64,000 nt of DNA from positions 2,604,001 through 2,668,000 of the forward strand of contig NZ_CP019402.1 of the NCBI RefSeq assembly GCF_002024505.1, given 5' to 3'. The notes beneath the pieces were generated by a model. That model saw nothing but the letters and a program-made list of their open reading frames with translations, was not told where the DNA came from and did no database searches. The translations under genes and the position numbers were made by a program. Positions 1-8,188 of this stretch are shown here, in pieces (position 1 is the first letter of the stretch; each line of letters starts with the position of its first letter). Source of the stretch: Plantibacter flavus. Lineage in GTDB: Bacteria > Actinomycetota > Actinomycetes > Actinomycetales > Microbacteriaceae.

Positions 1-768
1 GTCCCGGCCGACCGCGGCGACCGGCTCCGGATCCTCTCCTGGCTGCGGACCCTCGCGATCCGGCACCGCGACCTCGACGTCGTGATCAAGGTGCGCGGCC
101 TCGCCGGCGACCCGCAGACCCATCACGAGCACTACCCCTTCGACACCCTCCTGACCGGTCCCACACCCGACAACCTCCGGGTCGCCACCGGGTCGATGGC
201 GGTCCACCTCGGCCACGCGGCCGGGCTCGTCACCGTGAGTTCCACGGCTGCGATCGAGGCCATCGCCGCCGGGGTGCCGGTCATCCTGCTCGACGACTTC
301 GGTGTTGACCCGGCGCTCATCAACACCGTCTTCGAGGGCAGCGGGCTGCTCGCCCCAAAGGATGACCTCATGGCCGCCCGCTTCCGGTTCCCGAACCCGG
401 ATTGGCTGCAGCAGAACTACTTCCACCCCGCCCCGGAGGACGACTGGATCCAGCGGTCGGAGGAGGCGTTCGCCGCGCGCGACCTCGGGACCCTGCCGGT
501 CCGTCCTCGTGCACGACAGAGTCGCGGCGGCATGCTCCGCACCGGTTGGGAGCGTCGTCGGGCGTTCGGGCGGGCCGACACGAGCGCGCTGGGCACGGTC
601 GCCTTCGTCATCGGGCGGCCACTGCAGATCGCTCGCCGTCTGGTCCGTCGCGCTCGGGGCGTCCAGCCTGCCGAGCGGCAACCGATCGCCTCCCGTCGGC
701 TCGCACCGATCGAGACGGAGACGCCGGTGCGCGCTCCGCACGGGGCGCGTCACCACACAGCCCGCTGA
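1..768 (+). CDS. Glycosyltransferase-like protein (DUF6716 type), 5' end outside window
   Basis: The frame is open from the first base to a TGA at 766-768, giving 255 visible residues; the start lies before the window. A stretch around residue 80-95 (TVSSTAAIEAIAAGVPVILL) resembles the donor-binding C-terminal half of GT-B glycosyltransferases and UDP-sugar 2-epimerases, where a Ser/Thr-rich loop and a G-V-P turn contact the nucleotide sugar. The last 80 residues are Arg-rich and low in complexity. I assign it to the actinobacterial DUF6716 putative glycosyltransferases from the overall pattern; substrate unknown. A strong hairpin follows the stop. Confidence 0.6.
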   Translation, partial: VPADRGDRLRILSWLRTLAIRHRDLDVVIKVRGLAGDPQTHHEHYPFDTLLTGPTPDNLRVATGSMAVHLGHAAGLVTVSSTAAIEAIAAGVPVILLDDFGVDPALINTVFEGSGLLAPKDDLMAARFRFPNPDWLQQNYFHPAPEDDWIQRSEEAFAARDLGTLPVRPRARQSRGGMLRTGWERRRAFGRADTSALGTVAFVIGRPLQIARRLVRRARGVQPAERQPIASRRLAPIETETPVRAPHGARHHTAR

Positions 769-770
769 CG

Positions 771-809
771 GGATCACCGCTCGATCGGAGACCGGTCGGG
801 CGGTGATCC
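771..809. terminator. Bidirectional hairpin between convergent genes
   Basis: The arms start with GGATCACCGC (771-780) and end with GCGGTGATCC (800-809). The bases between them keep pairing (two G-T wobbles) down to the 3-base loop AGA, so the stem is about 18 bp. It lies between the stop of the glycosyltransferase-like gene and the stop of ispG, so it can end both transcripts. There is no T run, as is usual in actinobacteria. Confidence 0.8.
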
Positions 810-812
810 GGC

Positions 813-1973
813 TCAGTTGGAGCCGACCGTCACCACCGGTGCGCCCGTGGATGTGTCGTCCGCGGGCATCTCGGCGGCCAGACGGTTGGCCTCCTGGATG
901 AGCGTCGCGACGATCTCCGACTCCGGAACCGTCTTGATGACCTCGCCCTTGACGAAGATCTGGCCCTTGCCGTTGCCGCTCGCGACGCCGAGGTCGGCCT
1001 CGCGAGCCTCTCCGGGGCCGTTCACGACGCAGCCCATGACGGCGACCCGCAGGGGGACGCTCATCCCCTCGAGGCCGTCGGTCACGTCGTTCGCGAGCTT
1101 GTAGACGTCGACCTGGGCGCGCCCGCAGCTCGGGCAGGAGACGATCTCGAGCTTGCGCTCGCGGAGGTTCAGCGACTGCAGGATCTGCAGCCCGACCTTG
1201 ATCTCCTCCGCCGGCGGCGCGGAGAGCGAGACACGGATGGTGTCGCCGATGCCCTCGGAGAGCAGGATGCCGAACGCGGTCGCGCTCTTGATGGTTCCCT
1301 GGAAGGAAGGACCTGCCTCCGTCACGCCGAGGTGCAGGGGCCAGTCACCGCGCTCGGCGAGCAGCCGGTAGGCCTTCACCATGACGACCGGGTCGTTGTG
1401 CTTGACGGAGATCTTGAAGTCGTGGAAGTCGTGCTCCTCGAAGAGGCTCGCCTCCCAGACGGCGCTCTCGACGAGCGCTTCGGGGGTCGCCTTGCCGTAC
1501 TTCTGCAGCAACCGCGGGTCGAGGGACCCGGCGTTGACGCCGATGCGGAGGGAGACGCCGGCGGCCTTCGCGCGCCGGGCGATCTCGCCGACCTGGTCGT
1601 CGAACTTCCGGATGTTGCCGGGATTGACCCGGACGGCCGCGCACCCCGCGTCGATCGCGGCGTAGACGTAGGCGGGCTGGAAGTGGATGTCGGCGATCAC
1701 CGGGATCTGACTCTTCTTCGCGATGATCGGCAGCACCTCGGCGTCGTCGCGGGTCGGGACGGCCACGCGGACGATGTCGCAGCCCGAGGCCGTGAGCTCG
1801 GCGATCTGCTGGAGGGTCGCGTTGATGTTGGTCGTCTGGGTCGTCGTCATCGACTGGACGCTCACCGGGGCGTCGCCGCCGACGAGCACCTTGCCGACCT
1901 TGATCTGTCGCGACTTGCGCCGCGGGCTGAGCGTCTCGGGAACCGACGGAAGACCCAGATTGATAGCTACCAC
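813..1973 (-). CDS. ispG: 4-hydroxy-3-methylbut-2-en-1-yl diphosphate synthase (IspG/GcpE)
   Basis: Catalyses the reductive ring opening of 2-C-methyl-erythritol 2,4-cyclodiphosphate in the MEP isoprenoid pathway, using a [4Fe-4S] cluster in the cytoplasm. The cluster ligands are visible: SCPSCGR gives two cysteines and [12 protein letters not shown] the third. The N-terminal TIM-barrel motif [13 protein letters not shown] is typical of GcpE. I start it at a GTG (1973; [13 protein letters not shown]), giving 386 residues, the family length. The frame runs 36 codons further upstream, but that part is Arg-rich and unlike GcpE. A TAAGCT hexamer ends 7 bases before this GTG, which supports a leaderless start. 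dxr, the pathway's second enzyme, is encoded at 5929-7008. Confidence 0.96.
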   Translation of the reverse strand: MVAINLGLPSVPETLSPRRKSRQIKVGKVLVGGDAPVSVQSMTTTQTTNINATLQQIAELTASGCDIVRVAVPTRDDAEVLPIIAKKSQIPVIADIHFQPAYVYAAIDAGCAAVRVNPGNIRKFDDQVGEIARRAKAAGVSLRIGVNAGSLDPRLLQKYGKATPEALVESAVWEASLFEEHDFHDFKISVKHNDPVVMVKAYRLLAERGDWPLHLGVTEAGPSFQGTIKSATAFGILLSEGIGDTIRVSLSAPPAEEIKVGLQILQSLNLRERKLEIVSCPSCGRAQVDVYKLANDVTDGLEGMSVPLRVAVMGCVVNGPGEAREADLGVASGNGKGQIFVKGEVIKTVPESEIVATLIQEANRLAAEMPADDTSTGAPVVTVGSN

Positions 1974-1980
1974 GAGCCTC

Positions 1981-1986
1981 AGCTTA
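1981..1986 (-). promoter_or_regulatory. Leaderless -10 element of ispG
   Basis: TAAGCT on the minus strand, 7 bases before the GTG of ispG. It fits the TAnnnT pattern and the 6-8 base spacing seen at many starts in this window. No clear -35 box. Confidence 0.55.
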
Positions 1987-1990
1987 CGCG

Positions 1991-2041
1991 CGCGACGCCC
2001 CGCAGGCTCCCCGTGAGCTGAATGCCTGCTGGGACGTCGCG
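1991..2041 (-). terminator. Hairpin between SHOCT gene and ispG
   Basis: Outer arms CGCGACG/CGTCGCG (1991-1997, 2035-2041) and inner arms GCAGG/CCTGC (2002-2006, 2025-2029) form an interrupted stem of about 15 bp. It follows the stop of the SHOCT gene and precedes the ispG -10, so it would separate the two transcription units. Confidence 0.55.
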
Positions 2042-2049
2042 ATCCACGG

Positions 2050-2388
2050 TCAACGGGCGGGTGGTGCCTCGCGATTCGCACGCAGGACGCCGAGCCGTTC
2101 CCGGTACTCGACCTCGTCGATGTCGCCCTGGGCGAAGCGCTCGGCGAGCGTCTGCTCGGCGCTCCGGGACCCGTCCTGATGCCAGGCCCACGGCGGGCCC
2201 TGGTTGCCGTCCGGGGACGCCCCGGACCAGGCTCGGCGACGCCACCGCCGACCGACTAGCGCGACGACGAGGACGATCACGGCGATCCAGAACGCGGGGA
2301 TGAGCAGCAGCCAGAGGAGGTGGAAGCCCGGCCCGGGACCGCCGGGATGCATGGCGGTCGCGGCGAGCACGATCAGGGAGGTGGACAT
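2050..2388 (-). CDS. Small membrane protein with C-terminal SHOCT domain
   Basis: 112 residues. Residues about 22-46 form one hydrophobic segment ([20 protein letters not shown]), followed by an Arg-rich turn (GRRWRRR) and a short linker. Residues 78-105 ([23 protein letters not shown]) match the SHOCT helix pair, a short oligomerisation domain of unknown role often found at the ends of bacterial membrane proteins. The gene lies downstream of the two-component pair at 2523-4387 on the same strand. It has its own candidate operator copy at 2492-2509, so it is probably a target of that regulator (inference). ATG is preceded by GGAG. Confidence 0.8.
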   Translation of the reverse strand: MSTSLIVLAATAMHPGGPGPGFHLLWLLLIPAFWIAVIVLVVALVGRRWRRRAWSGASPDGNQGPPWAWHQDGSRSAEQTLAERFAQGDIDEVEYRERLGVLRANREAPPAR

Positions 2389-2407
2389 GGAGGACTCCGT
2401 TCGTCGG

Positions 2408-2429
2408 GCGGACGACGACCGTCGTCCGC
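2408..2429 (-). other. Hairpin in the SHOCT gene leader
   Basis: GCGGACGAC and GTCGTCCGC (9 bp) around the loop GACC. It lies between the proposed SHOCT promoter and its start codon. It may end the upstream regulator transcript or shape the leader; the sequence does not say which. Confidence 0.4.
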
Positions 2430-2491
2430 ATCACGACCCCGAGCCTCCTCCGGATGGCGGCCGAGGGCATCCGACGATGGGACGGATCACC

Positions 2492-2509
2492 GGACTCCCC
2501 CGGGAGTAC
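2492..2509. promoter_or_regulatory. Candidate response-regulator operator, SHOCT copy
   Basis: GGACTCC-CCCG-GGAGTAC, a 7-4-7 inverted repeat. It differs at one base from the perfect repeat at 4445-4462, and the flank GTCGTACTCC is shared on the minus strand. On the minus strand a GAGGCT hexamer (2442-2447) lies 44 bases closer to the gene; the -10 of the kinase gene sits 45 bases from its own repeat. The match in sequence and spacing suggests one regulator acts at both, most simply the adjacent NarL-type protein. Confidence 0.55.
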
Positions 2510-2522
2510 GACCACCCGGCGC

Positions 2523-3182
2523 TCAAACGCCGGGACTGACGAGCCCCGTCTCGTAGGCGATGACGACGAGTCGGACCCGGTCGCGCGCCGCGAGCTTCGA
2601 CATGATGCGCGACACGTGGGTCTTCGCGGTGAGCGGGCTGAGGAACAGCGCCGCTCCGATCTCCTCGTTGGTGAGTCCGCGTCCGACGAGACCCAGCACC
2701 TCGCGTTCGCGCTCGGTGAGCCCGGCGATCGCGGCGTCGTCGAGCGGCGCGGCGATCGCTCCGGCGACCTGGGTGAGCAGCCGCCTCGTGACCCCGGGCG
2801 ACAGCAGGGCGTCACCCGACGCGACCACGCGGACGGCTCGGATGAGCTCGGCAGGCTCGGTGTCCTTGACGAGGAAGCCGCTCGCGCCCGCCCGGATCGC
2901 CTGCGCGACGTACTCGTCGAGTTCGAAGGTGGTGACGACGATGATGCGGGTGGCCTCGAGCGTCGGATCCGCGACGATGGCTTCGGTGGCGGCCAGGCCG
3001 TCGCCTCCGGGCATCCTGATGTCCATGAGGACCACGTCCGGCCGTTCCCGACGGACGACGGCGAGCGCCTCGTCGCCACCGGCCGCCTCACCCACGACCG
3101 CGATGTCGGGCTCCGCGTCGAGGAGGGCGCGGAACCCGCCACGGATGAGTGCCTGGTCGTCGGCGACGACCACGCGAATCAT
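2523..3182 (-). CDS. NarL/LuxR-type response regulator
   Basis: 219 residues. A receiver domain (1-120) has the acidic pair ADD (7-9), phospho-acceptor Asp54 in LMDIRMPG, the switch Thr in VTTFE and Lys in LVKD. A LuxR-type helix-turn-helix spans about 152-215, with LTEREREVLGLVGRGLTNEE as its hallmark. The ATG overlaps the stop of the kinase gene by 4 bases (ATGA), so the two are translationally coupled. All phosphotransfer residues are intact. Its likely DNA site is the inverted repeat found upstream of the kinase gene and of the SHOCT gene. Confidence 0.95.
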   Translation of the reverse strand: MIRVVVADDQALIRGGFRALLDAEPDIAVVGEAAGGDEALAVVRRERPDVVLMDIRMPGGDGLAATEAIVADPTLEATRIIVVTTFELDEYVAQAIRAGASGFLVKDTEPAELIRAVRVVASGDALLSPGVTRRLLTQVAGAIAAPLDDAAIAGLTEREREVLGLVGRGLTNEEIGAALFLSPLTAKTHVSRIMSKLAARDRVRLVVIAYETGLVSPGV

Positions 3183-4387
3183 GCGACGCCTCGGACCGGC
3201 ACCCGGGCCGTGACACGGAAGCCACCGAGCGGACTCCGCCCGGTCTCGAGGGTGCCGCCGAGGAGTTCGGCGCGCTCGGTCATGCCGAGGAGGCCGTTGC
3301 CGTGCTCCGCGGGTCCGGGTGGGGCACCGACTCCGTCGTCCTCCACGAGCAGGCGGTAGGTGCCGTCGACCTCGATGAGCTCGACGGAGACCCGTCCGGC
3401 CTGCGCGTGCCGGAGGACGTTCGTGACGCTCTCCTGCGCGATCCGGTACAGCGCCTGCTGCACGGCCGCGCCGGGCGTGGAGACGAGGCGCTGCTCGAGG
3501 ACCGCGTCGACGCCCTGGTCTCGGAGGGACTGGACGAGGACGGGCAGTGCCTCGAGATCCGGCCCCGGGCGCCTCGGCGCGCCGGTCGTGGGATCCTGGG
3601 CCGCATCGGCACCACGGAGGACGTCGAGGAGGCCGCGGACCTCGTCGAGCGACGCCTTGCTCGACCCCTTGATGTTCGTCAGCGCCTCCCTGGCACGTTC
3701 GGGCTGGGTGTCCATGAGGTGCAGCCCCATACCGGCCTGGACGGTGATCTGCGCGAGCGAGTGGGCGACCACGTCGTGCAGCTCACGGGCGATGCGCACG
3801 CGCTCCTCCTGAGCGGCGGACGCCCGACGTTCGCCTTGACGCCGGCGATCCGCGTCGAGCTGTTCGCGCCGGGTGCGGAGTCCCTCGGCGAGGAGGACGG
3901 CGACGATGACGAGGGCGGTCGTGGCCCCGACGCGGAAGCCCGACACCTTCCAGCCGACGGCGAGCGCGATGACCAGGGCGAGCGCCCACCCGAGTCCCAG
4001 CGACGGATAGGTCCAGCCGCGAGCCCCACGGACGATGCCGGACCCCGCGGCGAACGCGAGCGCGACGGCGGGAGGGCCCCAGGTGGGACCCGTCAGCATC
4101 GAGGCGCTCGACAACACGGCGACCGCCGCGACCGTCGGCCCGGGCGACCGCCTGGCAGCGAGCAGGCAGAGCACGCCGGCGAGTGCCAGGAGGACGGCCG
4201 AGGTACGTGACCACCCCGAGGCACCGGCACCCGGGCCGAAGGAACCGTGGAGGGCGAGCACCGCTGTCGCGGGCACCTGGACGAGGAAGGACACCACCAC
4301 CGGTGCCCAGAGGCGCCAGACGGGGCGCCCGGGTCGGCGATCGCCCGGCGTCATCCAGGGTGCCGAACCCGTCTCGACCGATGCCAT
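3179..4387 (-). CDS. Sensor histidine kinase, HisKA_3 type
   Basis: 402 residues. The N-terminal half has four or five hydrophobic segments (about 25-170), so it is an integral membrane sensor with little extracellular sequence. The dimerisation box RELHDVVAHSL, near residue 200, holds the phosphorylated His of the HisKA_3 family. The HATPase domain shows YRIAQESVTNVLRHA (N box), VEDDGVGAP (G1) and GNGLLGMTERAELLGG (G2). It pairs with the overlapping response regulator. The signal is unknown; actinobacterial relatives sense cell-envelope stress, which I treat only as a possibility. The start lies 6 bases after a TAGCAT -10, so the mRNA is probably leaderless. Confidence 0.95.
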   Translation of the reverse strand: MASVETGSAPWMTPGDRRPGRPVWRLWAPVVVSFLVQVPATAVLALHGSFGPGAGASGWSRTSAVLLALAGVLCLLAARRSPGPTVAAVAVLSSASMLTGPTWGPPAVALAFAAGSGIVRGARGWTYPSLGLGWALALVIALAVGWKVSGFRVGATTALVIVAVLLAEGLRTRREQLDADRRRQGERRASAAQEERVRIARELHDVVAHSLAQITVQAGMGLHLMDTQPERAREALTNIKGSSKASLDEVRGLLDVLRGADAAQDPTTGAPRRPGPDLEALPVLVQSLRDQGVDAVLEQRLVSTPGAAVQQALYRIAQESVTNVLRHAQAGRVSVELIEVDGTYRLLVEDDGVGAPPGPAEHGNGLLGMTERAELLGGTLETGRSPLGGFRVTARVPVRGVA

Positions 4388-4393
4388 CCCTGC

Positions 4394-4399
4394 ATGCTA
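4394..4399 (-). promoter_or_regulatory. Leaderless -10 element of the kinase gene
   Basis: TAGCAT on the minus strand, ending 6 bases before the ATG at 4387. The candidate operator lies 45 bases further upstream, a usual position for an activator. Confidence 0.6.
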
Positions 4400-4444
4400 C
4401 TCGCGGGTCGGAGCCGCCGCGTCGCCCGCACGGAGCCTCGCGCC

Positions 4445-4462
4445 GTACTCCCCGAGGAGTAC
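4445..4462. promoter_or_regulatory. Candidate response-regulator operator, perfect copy
   Basis: GTACTCC-CCGA-GGAGTAC, a perfect 7-4-7 inverted repeat, 58 to 75 bases upstream of the probable transcription start of the kinase-regulator operon. With the copy at 2492-2509 it suggests autoregulation plus control of the SHOCT gene. Dimers of NarL-family regulators bind such dyads. Confidence 0.65.
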
Positions 4463-4508
4463 GACCGTACCGGGATGGGAGGCTCCCGCGGGCCCCGTCG
4501 GCGTCGGC

Positions 4509-5843
4509 CTAGCCGAAGAGGTTGACCGGCTTGACGATGTCGGCGTACACGAGGAGCGCGCTCATGCCGCCGAGGACGATCACCACGCCGAAGGTGAGCG
4601 GGATGAGTTTCGCCGCGTCCACCGGCCCAGGATCGCGACGTCGGAAGACCTTTGCGAAGCGGCGACGGATCGCCTCCCAGAGCGCTGCCGCGACGTGCCC
4701 GCCGTCGAGGGGCAGCAAGGGGATGAGGTTGAAGACGAAGAGCGCGACGTTGAGCGACCCGAGGATGCCGAACACGGTCGCCGCCTTCGACGCGGCGGGG
4801 ATCTCGTCGAGGCTGACCACCTCGCCGACGACCCGTCCGACGCCCACGACGCTCATCGGCCCGTTGGGATCGCGCTCGCCGGACCCGAACGCGGCCTGCC
4901 CGACGTCGATGAGTCGCTGGGGCAGGTTCAGGATGATGTTGGCGGTCCGGGCGATCGTGTCGCCGACGGTCGGCAGGATCGTGGTGACGGGCTGCGCCAC
5001 CATCTGCTGCTGCGGGGTGATGCCGACGAAACCGACCTCGTGGGTCTTCGCCGAGCCGTCGGCGTTCGTCTCGATCTTGCCGGTCTCGGCGTCGACGACG
5101 TCCCGCTCGAGCAGCAACGGCGTCAGGGTGAGGTCGAGTCGCTGCTCACCGCGGGCGACCTCGAGGGCCAACGGCTTGCCCGGCGAATCCTGCACGGCCG
5201 CGGAGATCTCGGCGAAGGTGGAGATCGGGGTGCCGTCGATCGAGAGGATCGTGTCGCCGGGCTTCAGCCCTGCGGCGGCCGCCGGACCCTGCGGATCCCC
5301 CGCTGCACAGCTCTGGCGGTCGCTCGTGGACGGCAACACGCACTCGTACACCGAGGTCAGCGTGCTGCTCTGCTGGGGGACACCGAACCCCGACACGGCG
5401 ATACCGATGAACAGGACGGCGAGGACGAGGTTCATGAACGGGCCGCCGAGCATGACGACGATCCGCTTCCAGACGGGCAGCCGGTAGAAGGTGCGCTCCT
5501 CGTCGCCGGCGCCGATCGTGTCGGCACTCGCCTCACGCGCGTCCTGGACCAGCGTGTCGAAGAAGCCGGTGCTGGCGTTCCGGGCGGTACCGCCGGGCTG
5601 CTTGGGCGGGAACATGCCGATCATCGAGATGTAGCCGCCGAGCGGGATCATCTTGACGCCGTACTCGGTCTCCCCCTTGCGACGCGACCAGATGGTGCGA
5701 CCGAAGCCGATCATGTACTGGGTGACCCGCACGCCGAACAGTTTGGCGGGCACGAGGTGACCGACCTCGTGCAGCCCGATGGACACGATGAGGCCCACGA
5801 GCACGATCACGATGCCGAGGAGGTAGAGGAGGACGGATTCCAC
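4509..5843 (-). CDS. rseP: Site-2 protease, M50 family (RseP/Rip1)
   Basis: 444-residue intramembrane zinc metalloprotease that cuts membrane-anchored anti-sigma factors and related substrates. The metal site HEVGH is at residues 25-29 in the first membrane helix. The second zinc motif, PLLPLDGGH, lies in a C-terminal helix. Between them is a PDZ domain (GDTILSIDGTPISTFAEI) that gates substrate access. In Mycobacterium the order dxr-rip1-ispG is contiguous; here dxr is directly upstream but ispG has been separated. The GTG start is 6 bases after a TAGGGT -10. Confidence 0.95.
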   Translation of the reverse strand: MESVLLYLLGIVIVLVGLIVSIGLHEVGHLVPAKLFGVRVTQYMIGFGRTIWSRRKGETEYGVKMIPLGGYISMIGMFPPKQPGGTARNASTGFFDTLVQDAREASADTIGAGDEERTFYRLPVWKRIVVMLGGPFMNLVLAVLFIGIAVSGFGVPQQSSTLTSVYECVLPSTSDRQSCAAGDPQGPAAAAGLKPGDTILSIDGTPISTFAEISAAVQDSPGKPLALEVARGEQRLDLTLTPLLLERDVVDAETGKIETNADGSAKTHEVGFVGITPQQQMVAQPVTTILPTVGDTIARTANIILNLPQRLIDVGQAAFGSGERDPNGPMSVVGVGRVVGEVVSLDEIPAASKAATVFGILGSLNVALFVFNLIPLLPLDGGHVAAALWEAIRRRFAKVFRRRDPGPVDAAKLIPLTFGVVIVLGGMSALLVYADIVKPVNLFG

Positions 5844-5849
5844 GGCGTA

Positions 5850-5855
5850 ACCCTA
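5850..5855 (-). promoter_or_regulatory. Leaderless -10 element of rseP
   Basis: TAGGGT on the minus strand, 6 bases before the GTG start. It would allow rseP to be transcribed independently of dxr. Confidence 0.5.
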
Positions 5856-5928
5856 CTCGCGCGGTCGGGTCACCGGCTGCACGCCGGCTGTACGGCCGCT
5901 CGGAAGCTTCCGACGATGAACGGGCAGG

Positions 5929-7008
5929 TCAGCCGATGCGCTGCTGCGCGCGAGCCCTCGCCCAGCGCTCCGCCTCCGCGAGCGCCTCCCGGGTGAGTTC
6001 GCCCTCGGGTGCCTCGTGGTCGTCCACGACCGCGCGGACGGTGTCGAGGATGCCGAGGTAGCCCAGCCGACCCGCGTGGAAGGCCGCAACGGCCTCCTCG
6101 TTCGCGGCGTTGAACACGGCCGGATAGGTGCGGCCCTGTCCGCCCACGAGTTTGGCCAGTCGCACGGCGGGGAAGGCCTCGTGATCGAGGGGCTCGAACG
6201 TCCACTGCTGGGGCGAGGTCCAATCGAGCGGGACGCCGACGCCTCCGACCCGGTTGGGCCAGTCGAGCCCGAGGGAGATGGGGAGCCGCATGTCTGGCGG
6301 CGAGGCCTGGGCGATGGTGGAACCGTCGATGAACTCGACCATCGAGTGGACGATCGACTGCGGGTGGACCGTCACCTCGATGCGGTCGTACGGGACGTCG
6401 AACAGCAGGTGCGCCTCGATCACCTCAAGCCCCTTGTTGACGAGGGTCGCCGAGTTCGTCGTGACGACGAGACCCATGTCCCAGGTGGGGTGGGCGAGCG
6501 CCTCAGCCGGCGTGACGCCGACGAGCGATGCGCGGTCCCGTCCGCGGAACGGTCCTCCCGAGGCGGTCAGGACGAGCCGCCGCACCTCGGTCGCAGTGCC
6601 GGAACGGAGGGCCTGGGCGATCGCGGAATGCTCGGAGTCGACGGGCACGATCTGGCCGGGTGCCGCGATCCGCCGCACGAGGTCGCCACCGACGATGAGC
6701 GACTCCTTGTTCGCGAGCGCGAGCGTCCGGCCCGTCTCGAGCGCCGCGAGGGTCGGGCCGAGCCCGATGGAGCCCGTGATGCCGTTCAGCACCACATCGG
6801 CGTCGACACTGCGGATGAGCCGCTCGGCGTCGGCCGCGCCCAGGGCCGTGTCGTCGACGTGGAAGGCGGCGGCCTGCTCTGCGAGGAGCTCTGCGTTCGA
6901 GCCGGCCGTCAGGCCGACGACCTCGAAGCGGTCGCGGTCACCCCGGATGACGTCGAGTGCCTGCGTGCCGATCGAGCCGGTTGATCCGAGGATGATGACG
7001 CGTCTCAC
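5929..7008 (-). CDS. dxr: 1-deoxy-D-xylulose 5-phosphate reductoisomerase
   Basis: 359 residues. Converts DXP to MEP with NADPH and a divalent metal, the committed step of the MEP pathway. The NADPH loop [13 protein letters not shown] is at the N terminus. The metal and substrate segment [14 protein letters not shown] is present, as is the downstream HPTWDMG segment. The reading frame continues over 200 codons upstream, but that part is antisense-like sequence over the FKBP gene. The GTG at 7008 ([11 protein letters not shown]) gives the family length and has TAGACT 7 bases upstream. Confidence 0.96.
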   Translation of the reverse strand: MRRVIILGSTGSIGTQALDVIRGDRDRFEVVGLTAGSNAELLAEQAAAFHVDDTALGAADAERLIRSVDADVVLNGITGSIGLGPTLAALETGRTLALANKESLIVGGDLVRRIAAPGQIVPVDSEHSAIAQALRSGTATEVRRLVLTASGGPFRGRDRASLVGVTPAEALAHPTWDMGLVVTTNSATLVNKGLEVIEAHLLFDVPYDRIEVTVHPQSIVHSMVEFIDGSTIAQASPPDMRLPISLGLDWPNRVGGVGVPLDWTSPQQWTFEPLDHEAFPAVRLAKLVGGQGRTYPAVFNAANEEAVAAFHAGRLGYLGILDTVRAVVDDHEAPEGELTREALAEAERWARARAQQRIG

Positions 7009-7015
7009 GGCGGTC

Positions 7016-7021
7016 AGTCTA
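7016..7021 (-). promoter_or_regulatory. Leaderless -10 element of dxr
   Basis: TAGACT on the minus strand, 7 bases before the GTG of dxr and inside the short gap after the FKBP gene. Confidence 0.6.
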
Positions 7022-7043
7022 CGTCGGCGACCGAGTCGGCCGC

Positions 7044-8042
7044 TCAGCCCGCGGCGGGAGCCGTGGTGCTGCTCGCATCGAGGATGTCGATGACGAACAC
7101 GATGGTGTCGTCGGCCTCGATACCCGCCTGGCTGTTGCCGCCACTCGGTCCGTACCCGAGGTCGGGCGGGATGACGGCGATGACCTGCGAACCGATGTGC
7201 TGGCCGGCGATGGCGCTCGAGAAGCCCTTCACCACGGCGGACAGCTGGAAGTTGGTCGGCCCGTTGCCCCAGCTCTCGTCGAAGACCTCGCCGGTGCGCC
7301 AGTTCACACCCTGGTAGTTGATGATGACCTCGGCGTCGGGCTGCACCACTGCGCCGTCGCCCTGCTTGAGCACCGCGACCTGGAGATCGGCCGGAGCGGG
7401 CTCCTCGGGGATGGTGACCGTGGGTCGTCCGGCGGTGTCGAGCTCGACCGCCGGCATCCCGGCGACGGGCTCCTGCGGGACGCCGTCCGCCTTGGCGTCG
7501 CTGTGCACCGTGCTGAGGACGTCGGCCACGACGACGAGCGGCTGGTCGGCTTGGACCGTGCCGTCGCTCGACCCCGCGGAACCGAACCCGTCGCCCGCCG
7601 TGACGAAGGCCGCGACGCGGGATCCGACCGTCGTGCACTCGACGGCTCGCACGAGGCCCTTCAGGTACTTCTGATCATTGACGACGATCGCCGTGGCAGG
7701 GCTGGCGCCGTAGGCGGTCTGCGCGACGATCGAACCGGTCACGGCGTTGTAGATGGACATCTCGACGAACGTCGTGTCGCCGGGATCGACCCGCTCGCCG
7801 TCGCCCTTCGACACGATCGTGCGTTCTGTGGTGTCTGCGGAGAGCGTGCCCTTGGCGAAGGTGACCTCCGGGATCGAGCCGAAGTCACCGCTCACGCTGA
7901 TCGCCTTGGACGCCTTGCCGGCACTCGTGTCGGCGCACTCCCCCGGGCTGGCCAGCGCTTGCGACTGCGACGTCGCCGAACTGCACGCGGTCAGCGACAC
8001 GAGGGACGCGATGACGGCCAGAAGGCAGAGGCTCTTGCGCAC
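7044..8042 (-). CDS. FKBP-type peptidyl-prolyl isomerase lipoprotein, two FKBP-like domains
   Basis: 332 residues. The N terminus is a lipoprotein signal with the lipobox LTAC, the Cys near residue 20, so the protein should be anchored outside the membrane. The C-terminal domain (about 225-325) has FKBP hallmarks: [55 protein letters not shown] and VFVIDIL. A second, weaker copy (about 80-190: [40 protein letters not shown]) suggests a tandem duplication in which the first domain has drifted. It probably helps fold secreted proteins. Starts with GTG; dxr follows after 35 bases. Confidence 0.88.
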   Translation of the reverse strand: MRKSLCLLAVIASLVSLTACSSATSQSQALASPGECADTSAGKASKAISVSGDFGSIPEVTFAKGTLSADTTERTIVSKGDGERVDPGDTTFVEMSIYNAVTGSIVAQTAYGASPATAIVVNDQKYLKGLVRAVECTTVGSRVAAFVTAGDGFGSAGSSDGTVQADQPLVVVADVLSTVHSDAKADGVPQEPVAGMPAVELDTAGRPTVTIPEEPAPADLQVAVLKQGDGAVVQPDAEVIINYQGVNWRTGEVFDESWGNGPTNFQLSAVVKGFSSAIAGQHIGSQVIAVIPPDLGYGPSGGNSQAGIEADDTIVFVIDILDASSTTAPAAG

Positions 8043-8104
8043 AGGGGAACTTTCGGTCGTTGCTGAGGGGTCGGTCCAGTCTCACCCACCAGGCTCCATG
8101 CTGG

Positions 8105-8147
8105 CTGACAGCGCGCCGAACATCCTCGGTGCACCGGCGCGCGTCAG
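8105..8147. repeat. Long inverted repeat between divergent promoters
   Basis: CTGAC-(A)-GCGCGCCG at 8105-8118 pairs with CGGCGCGC-GTCAG at 8135-8147: 13 bp with a single bulged A. It lies between the FKBP gene (minus) and the acyltransferase gene (plus). No stop codon is near enough for a terminator role, so it may be an operator or part of the FKBP promoter region. Confidence 0.45.
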
Positions 8148-8175
8148 TATGCCGGGTCGCGCATGCGTCGGCGGG

Positions 8176-8181
8176 TACAGT
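8176..8181 (+). promoter_or_regulatory. Leaderless -10 element of the acyltransferase gene
   Basis: TACAGT, 7 bases before the ATG at 8189. Confidence 0.55.
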
Positions 8182-8188
8182 CGTGCGC

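Noticed and set aside
7009..7638. Possible 210-residue N-terminal extension of Dxr
   Set aside because: The extension is Arg/Gly-rich antisense-like sequence over the FKBP gene. The GTG at 7008 gives the family length and has a -10 box at the right distance.
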